A stretch of 64,000 bases of DNA from Parendozoicomonas haliclonae (GCF_900174585.1 NZ_FWPT01000001.1:372001-436000); one strand, 5' to 3'; shown: positions 39,374-47,934, counted from the stretch's first letter. Translations and numbers: made by a program. The notes: generated by a model from the sequence alone, not told the origin.

Positions 39374-41610
39374 TGGCCAGATCCCGGCGTACGCTTCTGC
39401 ACTCTTTTTTGTATGGCCAGCAGGGTTCTCTGAACCAATGGTGAAAGCCCATCCGGATGTGGCGTGAGTCGCCCCTGCATAATCCAGGCTCCCAGCTTGC
39501 CCTTATCGACCAGGGCGGTTTTCTGTCCGGCGCCATCAACAAACAGGAACAGCAGACCATTCTTACTGTGCCAGGCCAGTTTCCAGTGGCGTTCCTCGCC
39601 TTTCTGGTTGAGGGCAGAGCACCAGATGCCCGGCTGCAACCCCGAAATAATGGCTTCAGTGGCTGGAGGGACAAACAGGTCATCCTCAAGTGGAATGCTG
39701 TCGTCGTGTACTCTGGCTTCTTCAAGATGCCTGAGTCTGTCCAGTCTGGCAACACTGCCGGACGTCTCCAGCTTTAGCTCCACAAAGAGACGTTCCAATT
39801 CTTGGGGCTGAAGGCTGTCTGTTTGTGTGAGCAGGTGCATGACCGGGTTATGGAGAAGATCCAGCTGCTTTACATCGTTATCGCTCAGGGCCTGAACAAG
39901 GCGCAGTGACAGCTGCCGGCAGGCCTTGCGCCGAATGGCATCCTGAAAACGCAAATACTGAAAGACCAGCGTGTCGTGCCAGAGCGTATCGAGAAAGCGT
40001 TGACTGAAGACCGGCAGGCTTTCATAGCCTGGGCAGGTATGAATGGTTTCCCGGGCCCAGATGCGGGCATTGTGCAGTGTCTCCTGACCTTTGCTGGCTT
40101 CTATTTGACGTTTCTCAATGATGTCTGCTTTTTTGTGCAGCTGGCCAATCTGTTGCTGAAGGTAAGTCAGCAGGTCCTGACAGCGCTGGCGACGCAGTTG
40201 GGTTTCTTTTGTTAAAGCGTGAATAACCGCCTGACTCTGTTTCAGAAGATCTCTGGAGAAGGTGTGGGCATCACGGAAATGTTCGGCGGCCTCGGCCATG
40301 GTATCGAGCAGTTCGCGAGCCGGATGGGAATCGGCCTGTAGAAACTTCTGGTCGGTTAACGTCAGCCTTGCCCAGGGCAAAGCCATCTGTCCCATAATGC
40401 TGCGGTAGCTCTCGGGCAGTGAGTGATCATGGGTGATATGGTCAAACAGTGTTTCTATTAAATGAATGCTGCTCTCATCATCTGGCGTCAGGTTGTTGTG
40501 CTGCCCATCTTTGGCAAGCTCATGTTTGAGAGCATTTCTAAAGGCGCTTGCACCGCTTTGTCCGGTGAATGGATGGTAGTCACCAGACAGGGCTTTCTTC
40601 TGAAGTCGGGTCAGGGCGGAAAGCAGCTGTTCCTGAGACCAGGCTTGCTTAGGCGCTGGCATTTGTGTGTTATGGCGAAAATGATGCAATAGCGCGCTGA
40701 ACAGAGCAGGATCGGTAACTTGGCTCTCGGTGTGAATATCTGCCGGAGCTTGAGTTGTAGAAGCTTGATCAGTCTGTCGAGCTTCATCAGCGGACTCTGC
40801 TTTATGTTCCTTTCGAGCAGCGGCCTGGGGAGCCTGCTGGATCTTGGCGGTGTAACGCAGGTTGGGAAGAATGCCTTGATCAATCAGAAACTGGTTGATA
40901 GACGAGTACAGTGCTTCAAGCTTCTCCAGTGAGGCTTCTTCAAACAAATGATAAAGGTCGGGTTTTATCCGGCTGTGCAGATGCGCAGGTTCCAGTGCCA
41001 GGGCAAAGGCGCTGACAATATGCTTCGGCTCCAGAGGATTGTCCTGCTCACTGAGCGGGTAACCATGGTTCAGCACCGCCAGCCGTTTTTCCAAACCAAA
41101 CAGGTTTTCATGGCTGTGTCCGTGGATACGGCTGCTGAGGCTGGTGATCTGCAGCGTGTCTTCATACGCATCGGTATTCAGCAACGTCATATTGTCTTCG
41201 TCTGGTTCAACCTCTGGCTCGTCTTCGCTGTGACTGGTGTTGGGGCCAAAAGGGAACTGGCGGAATTTTTCAGAAAGACGACTGTGAAATGCACGGGTCA
41301 TGACGGACCGATTTCGGCGAATGTCCCGCATGGCATCGAAGTACAATGTTTGCTCAACATTGCTCTGTGCGTTTTCGGCCTGGGCGAAAAGGGCATCATC
41401 GGTCAGGGTCAGAGTTTGATCCAGACACTCGGAGAGGGCATCCAGTGCTTTGCGACGACAGTGTTCAAGCAGTTGCCGACTGTTGGGAATGGCGCCGATG
41501 CCGGAAGTGGTATCAGCAGGCCGCTGGTGGATATGAGTAACTTTGGATGTGGATGCCTGATGGCTGCGACCATTGTGGTTAGTGGGTGCGCCGGAGTTTT
41601 CACTGGTCAT
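39370..41610 (-). CDS. DUF1631 family protein
   Basis: Large cytoplasmic protein of 746 residues matching the DUF1631 family of Pseudomonas and relatives, sometimes mis-annotated as thymidine phosphorylase. SRQLLEHCRRKALDALSECL at the N-terminus and HWKLAWHSKNGLLFLFVDG in the C-terminal domain are typical. The middle is helical and Gln/Glu-rich. The ATG chosen (MTSENSGAP) has GGAG 8 nt before it; an upstream in-frame ATG at 41631 is an alternative. Coupling to a PilZ gene suggests a c-di-GMP link; the biochemical function is unknown. Confidence 0.82.
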   Translation of the reverse strand: MTSENSGAPTNHNGRSHQASTSKVTHIHQRPADTTSGIGAIPNSRQLLEHCRRKALDALSECLDQTLTLTDDALFAQAENAQSNVEQTLYFDAMRDIRRNRSVMTRAFHSRLSEKFRQFPFGPNTSHSEDEPEVEPDEDNMTLLNTDAYEDTLQITSLSSRIHGHSHENLFGLEKRLAVLNHGYPLSEQDNPLEPKHIVSAFALALEPAHLHSRIKPDLYHLFEEASLEKLEALYSSINQFLIDQGILPNLRYTAKIQQAPQAAARKEHKAESADEARQTDQASTTQAPADIHTESQVTDPALFSALLHHFRHNTQMPAPKQAWSQEQLLSALTRLQKKALSGDYHPFTGQSGASAFRNALKHELAKDGQHNNLTPDDESSIHLIETLFDHITHDHSLPESYRSIMGQMALPWARLTLTDQKFLQADSHPARELLDTMAEAAEHFRDAHTFSRDLLKQSQAVIHALTKETQLRRQRCQDLLTYLQQQIGQLHKKADIIEKRQIEASKGQETLHNARIWARETIHTCPGYESLPVFSQRFLDTLWHDTLVFQYLRFQDAIRRKACRQLSLRLVQALSDNDVKQLDLLHNPVMHLLTQTDSLQPQELERLFVELKLETSGSVARLDRLRHLEEARVHDDSIPLEDDLFVPPATEAIISGLQPGIWCSALNQKGEERHWKLAWHSKNGLLFLFVDGAGQKTALVDKGKLGAWIMQGRLTPHPDGLSPLVQRTLLAIQKRVQKRTPGSGQ

Positions 41611-41801
41611 AGTGAAAACTCCATTGAGCATCCTGCTCGGTAAAAGCTCATGCGGTAAGAAGCCATGAATATTTATCTGCCTCAGGCCAGATCCGTGCCT
41701 GTGCTGCGTTTATGATGTTTTTTGAACATTTAAGGGTGGCAGTATACACCTATTCGGGGTGTGGGTAACCGCAAATGCAGGCTTGCCCTTGTAAAAATAG
41801 C

Positions 41802-41829
41802 TTGACGAAAATTTCAGAGTCATTATCAT
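41802..41829 (+). promoter_or_regulatory. Sigma-70 promoter of the tRNA-Asn/tRNA-Lys cluster
   Basis: TTGACG (41802-41807) and TATCAT (41824-41829) are separated by 16 bp. A GC-rich TCGCCGCCG discriminator follows, as is common for stringently controlled stable RNA promoters. The first tRNA begins 67 bp after the -10. Confidence 0.75.
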
Positions 41830-41895
41830 TCGCCGCCGTTGAGTGATGACGGAGACGCACTGCGGAACGGACATCGAAATGCTCAACAAGGTAAT

Positions 41896-41971
41896 TCCCC
41901 GATAGCTCAGTCGGTAGAGCAAATGACTGTTAATCATTGGGTCGCAAGTTCGAGTCTTGCTCGGGGAGCCA
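41896..41971 (+). tRNA. tRNA-Asn (GTT), copy 1
   Basis: 76-nt cloverleaf including encoded CCA. The acceptor stem pairs TCCCCGA with TCGGGGA; the anticodon loop is CTGTTAA with GTT; the T-loop is TTCGAGT. Identical in sequence to the copy at 42132. Confidence 0.98.
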
Positions 41972-42025
41972 CTCTTCTAAGGTGAAGAGTTTAAAAGCGA
42001 ATAGCTTGTGTAGCTGTTTGTCTGT

Positions 42026-42101
42026 GGGTCGTTAGCTCAGTTGGTAGAGCAGTTGGCTTTTAACCAATTGGTCGTAGGTTCGAATCCTACACGACCCACC
42101 A
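42026..42101 (+). tRNA. tRNA-Lys (TTT), copy 1
   Basis: 76-nt cloverleaf with encoded CCA. The acceptor stem pairs GGGTCGT with ACGACCC; the anticodon loop CTTTTAA carries TTT; the T-loop is TTCGAAT. Confidence 0.98.
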
Positions 42102-42131
42102 TTATTTCAAGCTTTTGTTTGAAAGCATGAT

Positions 42132-42207
42132 TCCCCGATAGCTCAGTCGGTAGAGCAAATGACTGTTAATCATTGGGTCGCAAGTTCGAGTCTTGCTCGG
42201 GGAGCCA
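42132..42207 (+). tRNA. tRNA-Asn (GTT), copy 2
   Basis: Second copy, same 76-nt sequence and GTT anticodon as the gene at 41896, as part of a tandem duplication of an Asn-Lys unit. Confidence 0.98.
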
Positions 42208-42245
42208 TTTTAAAAAGCGAATAGCTTGCGTAGCTGTTTGTTTGT

Positions 42246-42321
42246 GGGTCGTTAGCTCAGTTGGTAGAGCAGTTGGCTTTTAACCAATTGGTCGTAGGTT
42301 CGAATCCTACACGACCCACCA
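42246..42321 (+). tRNA. tRNA-Lys (TTT), copy 2
   Basis: Second copy, same 76-nt sequence and TTT anticodon as the gene at 42026; followed directly by a terminator. Confidence 0.98.
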
Positions 42322-42327
42322 TCTTAT

Positions 42328-42362
42328 AAAAAAGCCCGCATCGTTGATGCGGGCTTTTTTTA
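42328..42362 (+). terminator. Rho-independent terminator of the Asn/Lys tRNA operon
   Basis: AAAAAAGCCCGCATC and GATGCGGGCTTTTTT form a strong hairpin with a long T-run. It is symmetrical, so it can also end the convergent ndh transcript. Confidence 0.95.
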
Positions 42363-42389
42363 TGTCTGAAATTTATGCGGATGGTGTAG

Positions 42390-43706
42390 TTAGTGCAACT
42401 TCAGGCCGGGCCGGGTGCCTTTCTCAAGCAAATCTTTGGTCATCAGCATGCCGGTTCGCCAGAAACCGTAGAGGGTAATCTGGTGTAATCGATAGAGTGA
42501 GACATAGAACATTCTTGCCAACCAGCCTTCCAGCATTACATCTCCCATCAGGTTGCCCATCAGATTACCCACGGCAGAATGACTGCTGAGTGAAATCAGT
42601 GAACCATGATCGCGATAGGTGTAGTTCTGCAGAGGTTCACCCTTTAGCTTGTGGGTTATATTTTTTGCCAGCAGGGTGGCCTGCTGGTGCGCGGCCTGGG
42701 CGCGAGGTGGAACTTTAAAGGGCTCGCCGGACTTGCCGGTGATGGTGCAGCTGGCACAGTCTCCCAGGGCGAAAATATTTTTGTCGAGTGTGGTTTGCAG
42801 GGTCTGCTCAACTACAAGCTGGTTGGTGCGTGTGCTTTCCAGTCCATCAAGATCCTGTAAAAACTCGGGGCCTTTAATGCCGGCGGCCCAGATCACCATA
42901 TCAGCATGAATCTGTTCACCTTCTTTGGTTTTCAGACCGTGGGCACCCACTTCGGCAACAATGGTGTTGCAAAGGGTTTTGATGCCCAGTTTTTCCAGTT
43001 GATGCTGCACCCCTCTGCTGATGCGCTCAGGTAGTGCTGGCACAACTCTGGGAGCGCCTTCAATCAGGGTCAGCTGGATTTCCCTGGCATTCTCTTCCAG
43101 CCCATAACGAGCCATAAGGTGTGAGGCGCTGTGCAGTTCAGCAGCTAGTTCTACGCCGGTTGCTCCGGCACCAATAATGGCGATGCTGGTGTGTTGAGGG
43201 CCTTCTTCGCCGGATATGTAATGCAGGGAGCGGCTGATCAGGTGGTGGTGAATGCGCTCGGCCTGTTCGCGGCTATCAAGGAACAGGCAGTGTTCCTGCG
43301 CGCCGGGAGTACCAAAGTCATTGGTGTGGCTGCCCACGGCAATCACCAGCGTGTCGTAGGGAATCTGGCGCTCTGGAAGAAGCTCGGTGTCGGTATTGTC
43401 GAATGCCGGGGCGAGAGTGATGGTTTTTTCGTTGCGGTTTAAACCACTCATCGTACCGGGCTGGAATCGAAAATGATTCCATTTGGCCTGAGCCAGATAG
43501 TTGAGTTCATCGCTATAGGAGTTGAGAGAGCCGGCAGCCACTTCGTGAAACAGTGGTTTCCAGATGTGGGTCATGCGTGCATCAATCAGCAGAACTTCGG
43601 CAAGATTCTTTTTACCCAGCTTTCGACCAAGACGGGTTGCAAGTTCCAGTCCGCCGGCTCCGCCACCCACAATAACGATACGATGGCTGTTTGAGTTGTT
43701 GTTCAT
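42390..43706 (-). CDS. ndh: Type II NADH:quinone oxidoreductase
   Basis: Ndh is a membrane-peripheral, non-proton-pumping FAD enzyme that passes electrons from NADH to quinone. The 438-residue protein has the N-terminal FAD loop IVIVGGGAGGLELATRLG, the NAD site IAIIGAGATGVELAAELH, and DTLVIAVGSHTNDFGTPG and FALGDCASC blocks typical of NDH-2. A C-terminal hydrophobic and basic region would dock it on the membrane. Downstream of its start lies a DUF3094 gene on the same strand, 42 bp upstream, an arrangement also known in Pseudomonas. Confidence 0.95.
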   Translation of the reverse strand: MNNNSNSHRIVIVGGGAGGLELATRLGRKLGKKNLAEVLLIDARMTHIWKPLFHEVAAGSLNSYSDELNYLAQAKWNHFRFQPGTMSGLNRNEKTITLAPAFDNTDTELLPERQIPYDTLVIAVGSHTNDFGTPGAQEHCLFLDSREQAERIHHHLISRSLHYISGEEGPQHTSIAIIGAGATGVELAAELHSASHLMARYGLEENAREIQLTLIEGAPRVVPALPERISRGVQHQLEKLGIKTLCNTIVAEVGAHGLKTKEGEQIHADMVIWAAGIKGPEFLQDLDGLESTRTNQLVVEQTLQTTLDKNIFALGDCASCTITGKSGEPFKVPPRAQAAHQQATLLAKNITHKLKGEPLQNYTYRDHGSLISLSSHSAVGNLMGNLMGDVMLEGWLARMFYVSLYRLHQITLYGFWRTGMLMTKDLLEKGTRPGLKLH

Positions 43707-43748
43707 GAAGATCTGGCCATGGTTGCAGTTTGAAGGCTAATGCCTATA

Positions 43749-43949
43749 TCAGTGCCCAAAAAAGTATCCGAGAGTTCGGGCAGCAACGCCCAAAACAATA
43801 ATAGATAGGCTCAGCCACATCATCATGATCCAGGGGCGGAACGGTTTTCTTTCTGTAGTGTTTACACCGCTGGAAATGTACTCGTTGACCAGTTGCTGAT
43901 CATCATCATTCAGTCGGGTGATAAAGGCTTCCGGATCTTTCTGTGCCAT
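43749..43949 (-). CDS. DUF3094 family small membrane protein
   Basis: 66-residue protein with a polar N-terminal half (LNDDDQQLVNEYI, ERKPFRPW) and one C-terminal membrane segment (about 42-62). The LNxDDQ and ERKPFRPW stretches match the DUF3094 family seen next to ndh in pseudomonads. The gene lies just upstream of ndh on the same strand and is probably cotranscribed. Function is unknown; association with the respiratory chain is inference from context. Confidence 0.75.
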   Translation of the reverse strand: MAQKDPEAFITRLNDDDQQLVNEYISSGVNTTERKPFRPWIMMMWLSLSIIVLGVAARTLGYFFGH

Positions 43950-44096
43950 AAGATACCTGCCAGAGCTATTCTCAAAAGATGTTCTTGAGAGTGTTTATTG
44001 TTGTTGGTGATTTGTACTGAGTGTACAGGTTATGGCGCAACATGCAGTGACGCAAATCTGCCCGAAAAATATTTGCAGGGCGAACGAGGTTAATGG

Positions 44097-44834
44097 ATGA
44101 ACTGGAAGAATGCAGGTGAAAATGCTTTTGTCGGTTGGTTCCGGGCTTTGTTCACTGAAGCGCTCCTGTCACTGGTGGGGCTGCGTTACTGTTTCACTCT
44201 CCCTTTTCTGTTTTTTGAATTGCACCGGCGATGGATTTATTTCTTCTGTAGCCCTTGGGCGATCAGCAGGCGGTTTCTTGATCAGCGGGGTGAGTTGGAT
44301 GCGCAGGGGTATGGAGAGACACCTTTGGTCACTCTGGGAGCGGTTGCTGAGCGCCTGCAGCTTTCTGAGAGTGACACTGTGTTGGAGCTTGGCTGTGGAA
44401 CCGGCAGAAACTGTGCGTGGCTGAGTAGTCGTTATGGGTGTAAAACTCTGGGCGTTGAGCAGGTGCCGCAGTATATCTCGATCGCTGAAAAATTGAATGC
44501 GCGTTACTTTCCGCAGGGGCAAGTCACGTTTTGTTGCGAGGATATGTTTTCACTGGATATGTCCGCTCAACAGATTGTTTATGTGGACTGCACAGCCATG
44601 AGTGAAGCCTGTATTCGGCAGGTCGCTTTTTTGTGTGCCGGAATGCCCAATGGGGCGTATCTGGTGGCGGTGAATGCAAATATGAGTGAGTTGATGCCGG
44701 AGCGATTCCAGACCGAAAGAGTTTTCCCCGGATTGTTTATCTGGGGGTGGTCAGATGTGAGGATTTTCTCGGTTGGGCCTCCAGGCGTTGAAAATGCTGA
44801 TATTGATCAGGCTAATGAAGCGCTGGTTTTATAA
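44097..44834 (+). CDS. SAM-dependent class I methyltransferase
   Basis: 245-residue protein. The SAM-binding motif I is VLELGCGTGRNCAWL, followed by the acidic strand LGVEQVP. A hydrophobic N-terminus (about residues 16-50) may dock it at the membrane. Substrate is unknown; small-molecule or lipid methylation is possible, while rRNA-type motifs are not seen. The start ATG follows GAGG. It is divergent from the DUF3094/ndh pair and followed after 36 bp by a small membrane-protein gene. Confidence 0.75.
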   Translation: MNWKNAGENAFVGWFRALFTEALLSLVGLRYCFTLPFLFFELHRRWIYFFCSPWAISRRFLDQRGELDAQGYGETPLVTLGAVAERLQLSESDTVLELGCGTGRNCAWLSSRYGCKTLGVEQVPQYISIAEKLNARYFPQGQVTFCCEDMFSLDMSAQQIVYVDCTAMSEACIRQVAFLCAGMPNGAYLVAVNANMSELMPERFQTERVFPGLFIWGWSDVRIFSVGPPGVENADIDQANEALVL

Positions 44835-44870
44835 ACTGCGCCTTTTGTTGTTTGCTGGGCGAAGAAAGGT

Positions 44871-45164
44871 ATGGCGCTTGCTCCGAAAAGCGATGAACGA
44901 TCAACTGTTCCACCAATAGGGTCAGCCCGAACATTTCGCTGGAAGACGGTTCTGGCTCTGATCGTTATGACCGTTGCGACTCTTTACGAATTTATGCCGG
45001 TCTGGGGCGTGTTGTTCCTGTACTGGGCCTGGATGAATATTAAAAACAAAGACACGTTTCTGGTTGAAAGGATTCAGCGGTCTGAAAACCCGGTGCTGTA
45101 TTGGCTGATCGTGGCGGGATGGGTTGTGCTGGCTGTGCTGACGTTCTTTCCTGCGTATTGGTAA
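44871..45164 (+). CDS. Small two-segment membrane protein, unknown function
   Basis: 97-residue protein. After a polar N-terminus of about 25 residues there are two hydrophobic segments (about 27-55 and 75-95) separated by a basic loop. No family is recognised. It follows the methyltransferase on the same strand and is probably cotranscribed with it. Confidence 0.65.
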   Translation: MALAPKSDERSTVPPIGSARTFRWKTVLALIVMTVATLYEFMPVWGVLFLYWAWMNIKNKDTFLVERIQRSENPVLYWLIVAGWVVLAVLTFFPAYW

Positions 45165-45218
45165 CTTGTCAGAAAGTATGTCCGGCAGGTGTTAACGCCG
45201 CCGGACATGCGCGACTGT

Positions 45219-46400
45219 TTAGATCAGCTCGATAGCCATAGCTGTCGCTTCACCGCCGCCGATGCACAATGCGGCAACACCTTTCTTACCACCGGTACGC
45301 TTCAGTGCGTGAATCAAAGACAGAATAATCCGTGAGCCAGTAGAGCCAATCGGGTGGCCCTGAGCGCAGGCACCGCCGTGAATGTTGACCTTGGCCGGGT
45401 CCAGATCGTGATCCTGAATCGCCGCCATGGTTACCATGGCAAAGGCTTCGTTGATTTCAAACAGATCAACGTCATCTTTGGTCCAGCCGGTCTTATCAAA
45501 CAGCTTGGTGATTGCGCCAACAGGTGCAATTGTGAACTCGGATGGGTGGCGGGAATTGGTGCTGTGACCGGCAATGCGGGCCAGAGGCTTCAGGTTTCTG
45601 CGTTCGGCTTCAGCGGCCGTCATCAGTACCAGAGCGGAAGAACCATCGGAAATGGAGCTGGAGTTGGCAGCAGTGATGGTGCCGTCTTTTTTGAAGGCTG
45701 CACGCAGTTGTGGGATTTTGTCGATGCGAGCATTGCCAGGCTGCTCATCTTCGCTGACGACAGTATCGCCCTTGCGGGATGAGATAGTGACCGGAGTGAT
45801 TTCCTCTTTCAGCCAGCCATTCTCAATCGCAGCGTTGGCCCGGGACAGAGATTCAATGGCAAATGCGTCCATGGCTTCACGGGTCATCTTGTATTCGTCA
45901 GCCATATCCTGAGCGAAAGATCCCATCAGGCGACCGGTTTCTGCATCTTCGAGTCCATCCAGGAACATGTGGTCGGACACCTGTCCATGACCCATGCGGT
46001 AGCCGCTACGGGCTTTGTCGAGCACGTAAGGAGCGTTGCTCATGCTTTCCATGCCACCGGCAACCATGATGGTGTTGGTGCCTGCCTTGATCAGATCGTG
46101 AGCCAGCATGGTGGCTTTCATGCCAGAGCCGCACAGTTTGTTGATGGTGGTGCTGCCAGTGGCATCGGGCAGACCTGCCTGACGGGCAGCCTGACGAGCC
46201 GGGCCCTGCTTCAGGCCGGCTGGAAGTACACAGCCCATAATCACTTCTTCGACATCGTCAGCATTGATGCCGGAACGTTCAACGGCAGCCTTGATGGCAA
46301 TGGCGCCCAGTTTTGGTGCAGTCAGTGAGCTCAGGGAACCCTGCAGGCCTCCCATCGGGGTGCGTGCGCCACTAACAATAACGATATCGTCCTGGTTCAT
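45219..46400 (-). CDS. Acetyl-CoA C-acetyltransferase (thiolase)
   Basis: Thiolase of the AtoB/PhaA type joining or splitting acetyl-CoA units (acetoacetyl-CoA, polyhydroxybutyrate or ketone-body metabolism). The 393-residue length is the family norm. The acylation Cys is in NKLCGSGMKA (near residue 90); FEINEAFA, GGACAQGHPIGSTGSR and CIGGGEA carry the remaining active-site residues. The ATG chosen gives MNQDDIVIVSGARTP; an in-frame GTG four codons upstream is an alternative. No phaB or phaC is adjacent, so the pathway cannot be fixed. Confidence 0.92.
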   Translation of the reverse strand: MNQDDIVIVSGARTPMGGLQGSLSSLTAPKLGAIAIKAAVERSGINADDVEEVIMGCVLPAGLKQGPARQAARQAGLPDATGSTTINKLCGSGMKATMLAHDLIKAGTNTIMVAGGMESMSNAPYVLDKARSGYRMGHGQVSDHMFLDGLEDAETGRLMGSFAQDMADEYKMTREAMDAFAIESLSRANAAIENGWLKEEITPVTISSRKGDTVVSEDEQPGNARIDKIPQLRAAFKKDGTITAANSSSISDGSSALVLMTAAEAERRNLKPLARIAGHSTNSRHPSEFTIAPVGAITKLFDKTGWTKDDVDLFEINEAFAMVTMAAIQDHDLDPAKVNIHGGACAQGHPIGSTGSRIILSLIHALKRTGGKKGVAALCIGGGEATAMAIELI

Positions 46401-46513
46401 GGGGAGTACCACTTCTGTTGTTATGTTTATGCGTTAAATTTATGGAGATCCGCAGGCAACAGTTTACCGATGAAACAGATCTTCGTCATGGCGCATTTCA
46501 GGCGCCAGCTCTG

Positions 46514-47464
46514 TCAGAATGATTCAAAATCAATGACAGCTCTGGTTGGTTCATGGTACCAGCGCGAGAATTCCGTCCAGCCCGGGTAGTGTCGAGACAG
46601 CTTCAGATGGCGGTAGACCGTTGTGTCATTGCTGTCTCTGGCGGCCAGGATTTTCGCTTTGAGTCGTCCCGGTTTCAGACCGTTGGTGACCGTGCGCTGG
46701 AAGTTAACAGTAATCTTTTCACTGGCCTGTTCGTCGTCAAAGCGGGTGAATTCCACATCGGCATTCAGCGGGTAGTCGGTAAGCCCCCACCAGTTCTCCT
46801 GATCCAGAAGCAGGAAGCGACCGTGATCATTGGTTTCCCGATCAAACATTTTGTTTTCTCGGGTAACCTGTTGGGCATCGTCGCTGCCATCAAAGTGTTT
46901 GTCTTTCAGTGCGTAGCCGCTGGCCAGTCGGTAGCCGGTGATGCGCCAGGGAGAATTGGCTGGGAGTTCAATAGCTGTCAGGCTGGCGGCACCATCATAA
47001 GGCCACAGGGTAAAAGCGGCCTGGGCGATGCCATACCCTGCCGCTGCTGCAACCGCCACGATAGCCGCTACGGATGCTACTTCGGTCAGGCCATTAGCGA
47101 CCCGCTCCGAAAAGCTTTCTCCGCTATGAGAGCTGCCGCAGTGCCCGTGGTGGCAGTAACCGCTCCAGCCGCCACCCCAGCCCCAGTGATCATGATGATG
47201 GGTGTGATGAACCTGCGGTGTATTGCTGGCTGGTGTATAACCGTTACGATTCAGTCCTTGTTGTTTCAGAGTGTAAAGCGACATGTGCCGGTAGTTGATA
47301 GCTTCATCTTCCGGAGTGTGCGTGTAGGTTTCTGTATAAGAGGATGGGAATTCTGAATTCTGATTATCTGCAAAAGTGAGCCCGGATAGTGATCCGATCA
47401 GGATACAGGCTGTTCCTGCTGCTGTTTTGGGCCATGTATTGGGGAGCAGGCGCTGCATAATCAT
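46514..47464 (-). CDS. Exported protein with His/Gly-rich segment, unknown function
   Basis: 316-residue protein with a signal peptide (hydrophobic TACILIGSLSGLTFA, predicted cleavage near residue 32). Residues about 84-112 are His/Gly/Cys-rich (HHTHHHDHWGWGGGW, then GYCHHGHCG), suggesting metal binding. A hydrophobic Ala-rich segment (about 130-155) may span or enter a membrane. The C-terminal 150 residues are polar and probably beta-rich. No named family is recognised. Start ATG is 9 nt after GAGGA. A structured repeat element lies 18 bp upstream of the start and must affect its promoter. Confidence 0.7.
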   Translation of the reverse strand: MIMQRLLPNTWPKTAAGTACILIGSLSGLTFADNQNSEFPSSYTETYTHTPEDEAINYRHMSLYTLKQQGLNRNGYTPASNTPQVHHTHHHDHWGWGGGWSGYCHHGHCGSSHSGESFSERVANGLTEVASVAAIVAVAAAAGYGIAQAAFTLWPYDGAASLTAIELPANSPWRITGYRLASGYALKDKHFDGSDDAQQVTRENKMFDRETNDHGRFLLLDQENWWGLTDYPLNADVEFTRFDDEQASEKITVNFQRTVTNGLKPGRLKAKILAARDSNDTTVYRHLKLSRHYPGWTEFSRWYHEPTRAVIDFESF

Positions 47465-47482
47465 GTTCCGATGTCCTCTGTT

Positions 47483-47748
47483 AGGGGCTGTTGACGTTTT
47501 GTGATCGCGCTCAGCTTTCCCGAGAGCTTTCAGGGTTAGGTACAGCGATGCAGGAATGCTTTTTGCCTTTCAAATCGCTGTAACGACACCATGGAAGCTC
47601 TCGGGAAAGCCCTCCGGGTGAGGCTGGAAGCCGCTCCTCGCTGCGTCAGGCTTGCTTAATGTAGGGCAACTACGATTTTCACAAGCCTTTCTAACGATGA
47701 ACGGCTTCCAGACTCACTGAGCCGCATCACAAAACGTCAACAGACCCT
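47483..47748. repeat. MITE-like structured element with 32-bp terminal inverted repeats
   Basis: The ends 47483-47514 and 47717-47748 are inverted repeats with 28 of 32 positions matching (core CTGTTGACGTTTTGTGAT). Both are bounded by TA, as left flank TA then GGG and right CCC then TA. The inside folds into two arms. Arm 1 pairs GCTTTCCCGAGAGCTT (47514-47529) with 47595-47610 and contains a second stem TACAGCGAT / ATCGCTGTA. Arm 2 pairs 47618-47633 with 47702-47717 and contains AGGCTTG / CAAGCCT and GTAG / CTAC. No coding frame is present. TA ends fit IS630-like or IS5-like (YTAR) target use; the parent is unknown. Confidence 0.8.
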
Positions 47749-47888
47749 AGCTTTGGATCCTCTGGCTGGGGGAATCTTTGCTGGTGCGCAGAGAGCGTCG
47801 GGGAAGGTTAGACAGTGATCAGGTTTCGTCAATGTGGCGGTTGTGGTAAGCCGAAACAGGGTTTCGTTATGTTTCGCTGTGTAAAGTG

Positions 47889-47917
47889 TTGACAGGGAAG
47901 GGGTTAATCATGAAAAT
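47889..47917 (+). promoter_or_regulatory. Promoter of the tRNA-Met/tRNA-Gln cluster
   Basis: A perfect TTGACA (47889-47894) is followed after 17 bp by GAAAAT (47912-47917), then a GC-rich GCGCACC. The first tRNA starts 18 bp after the -10. Confidence 0.65.
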
Positions 47918-47934
47918 GCGCACCAAGTTTTCGG

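Larger units (their letters stand above)
41896..42321 (+). repeat. Tandem duplication of a tRNA-Asn/tRNA-Lys unit
   Basis: Unit 1 covers 41896-42101 and unit 2 covers 42132-42321. The Asn-Lys spacers (54 and 38 nt) share a core AAAAGCGAATAGCTTG followed by GTAGCTGTTTGT with two base differences. This shows that the whole pair was duplicated, not just the tRNA genes. Confidence 0.9.

Noticed and set aside
41896-42321. CRISPR-like direct repeats
   Set aside because: The repeated blocks are complete tRNA-Asn and tRNA-Lys cloverleaves with CCA ends, not short repeats with unique spacers.
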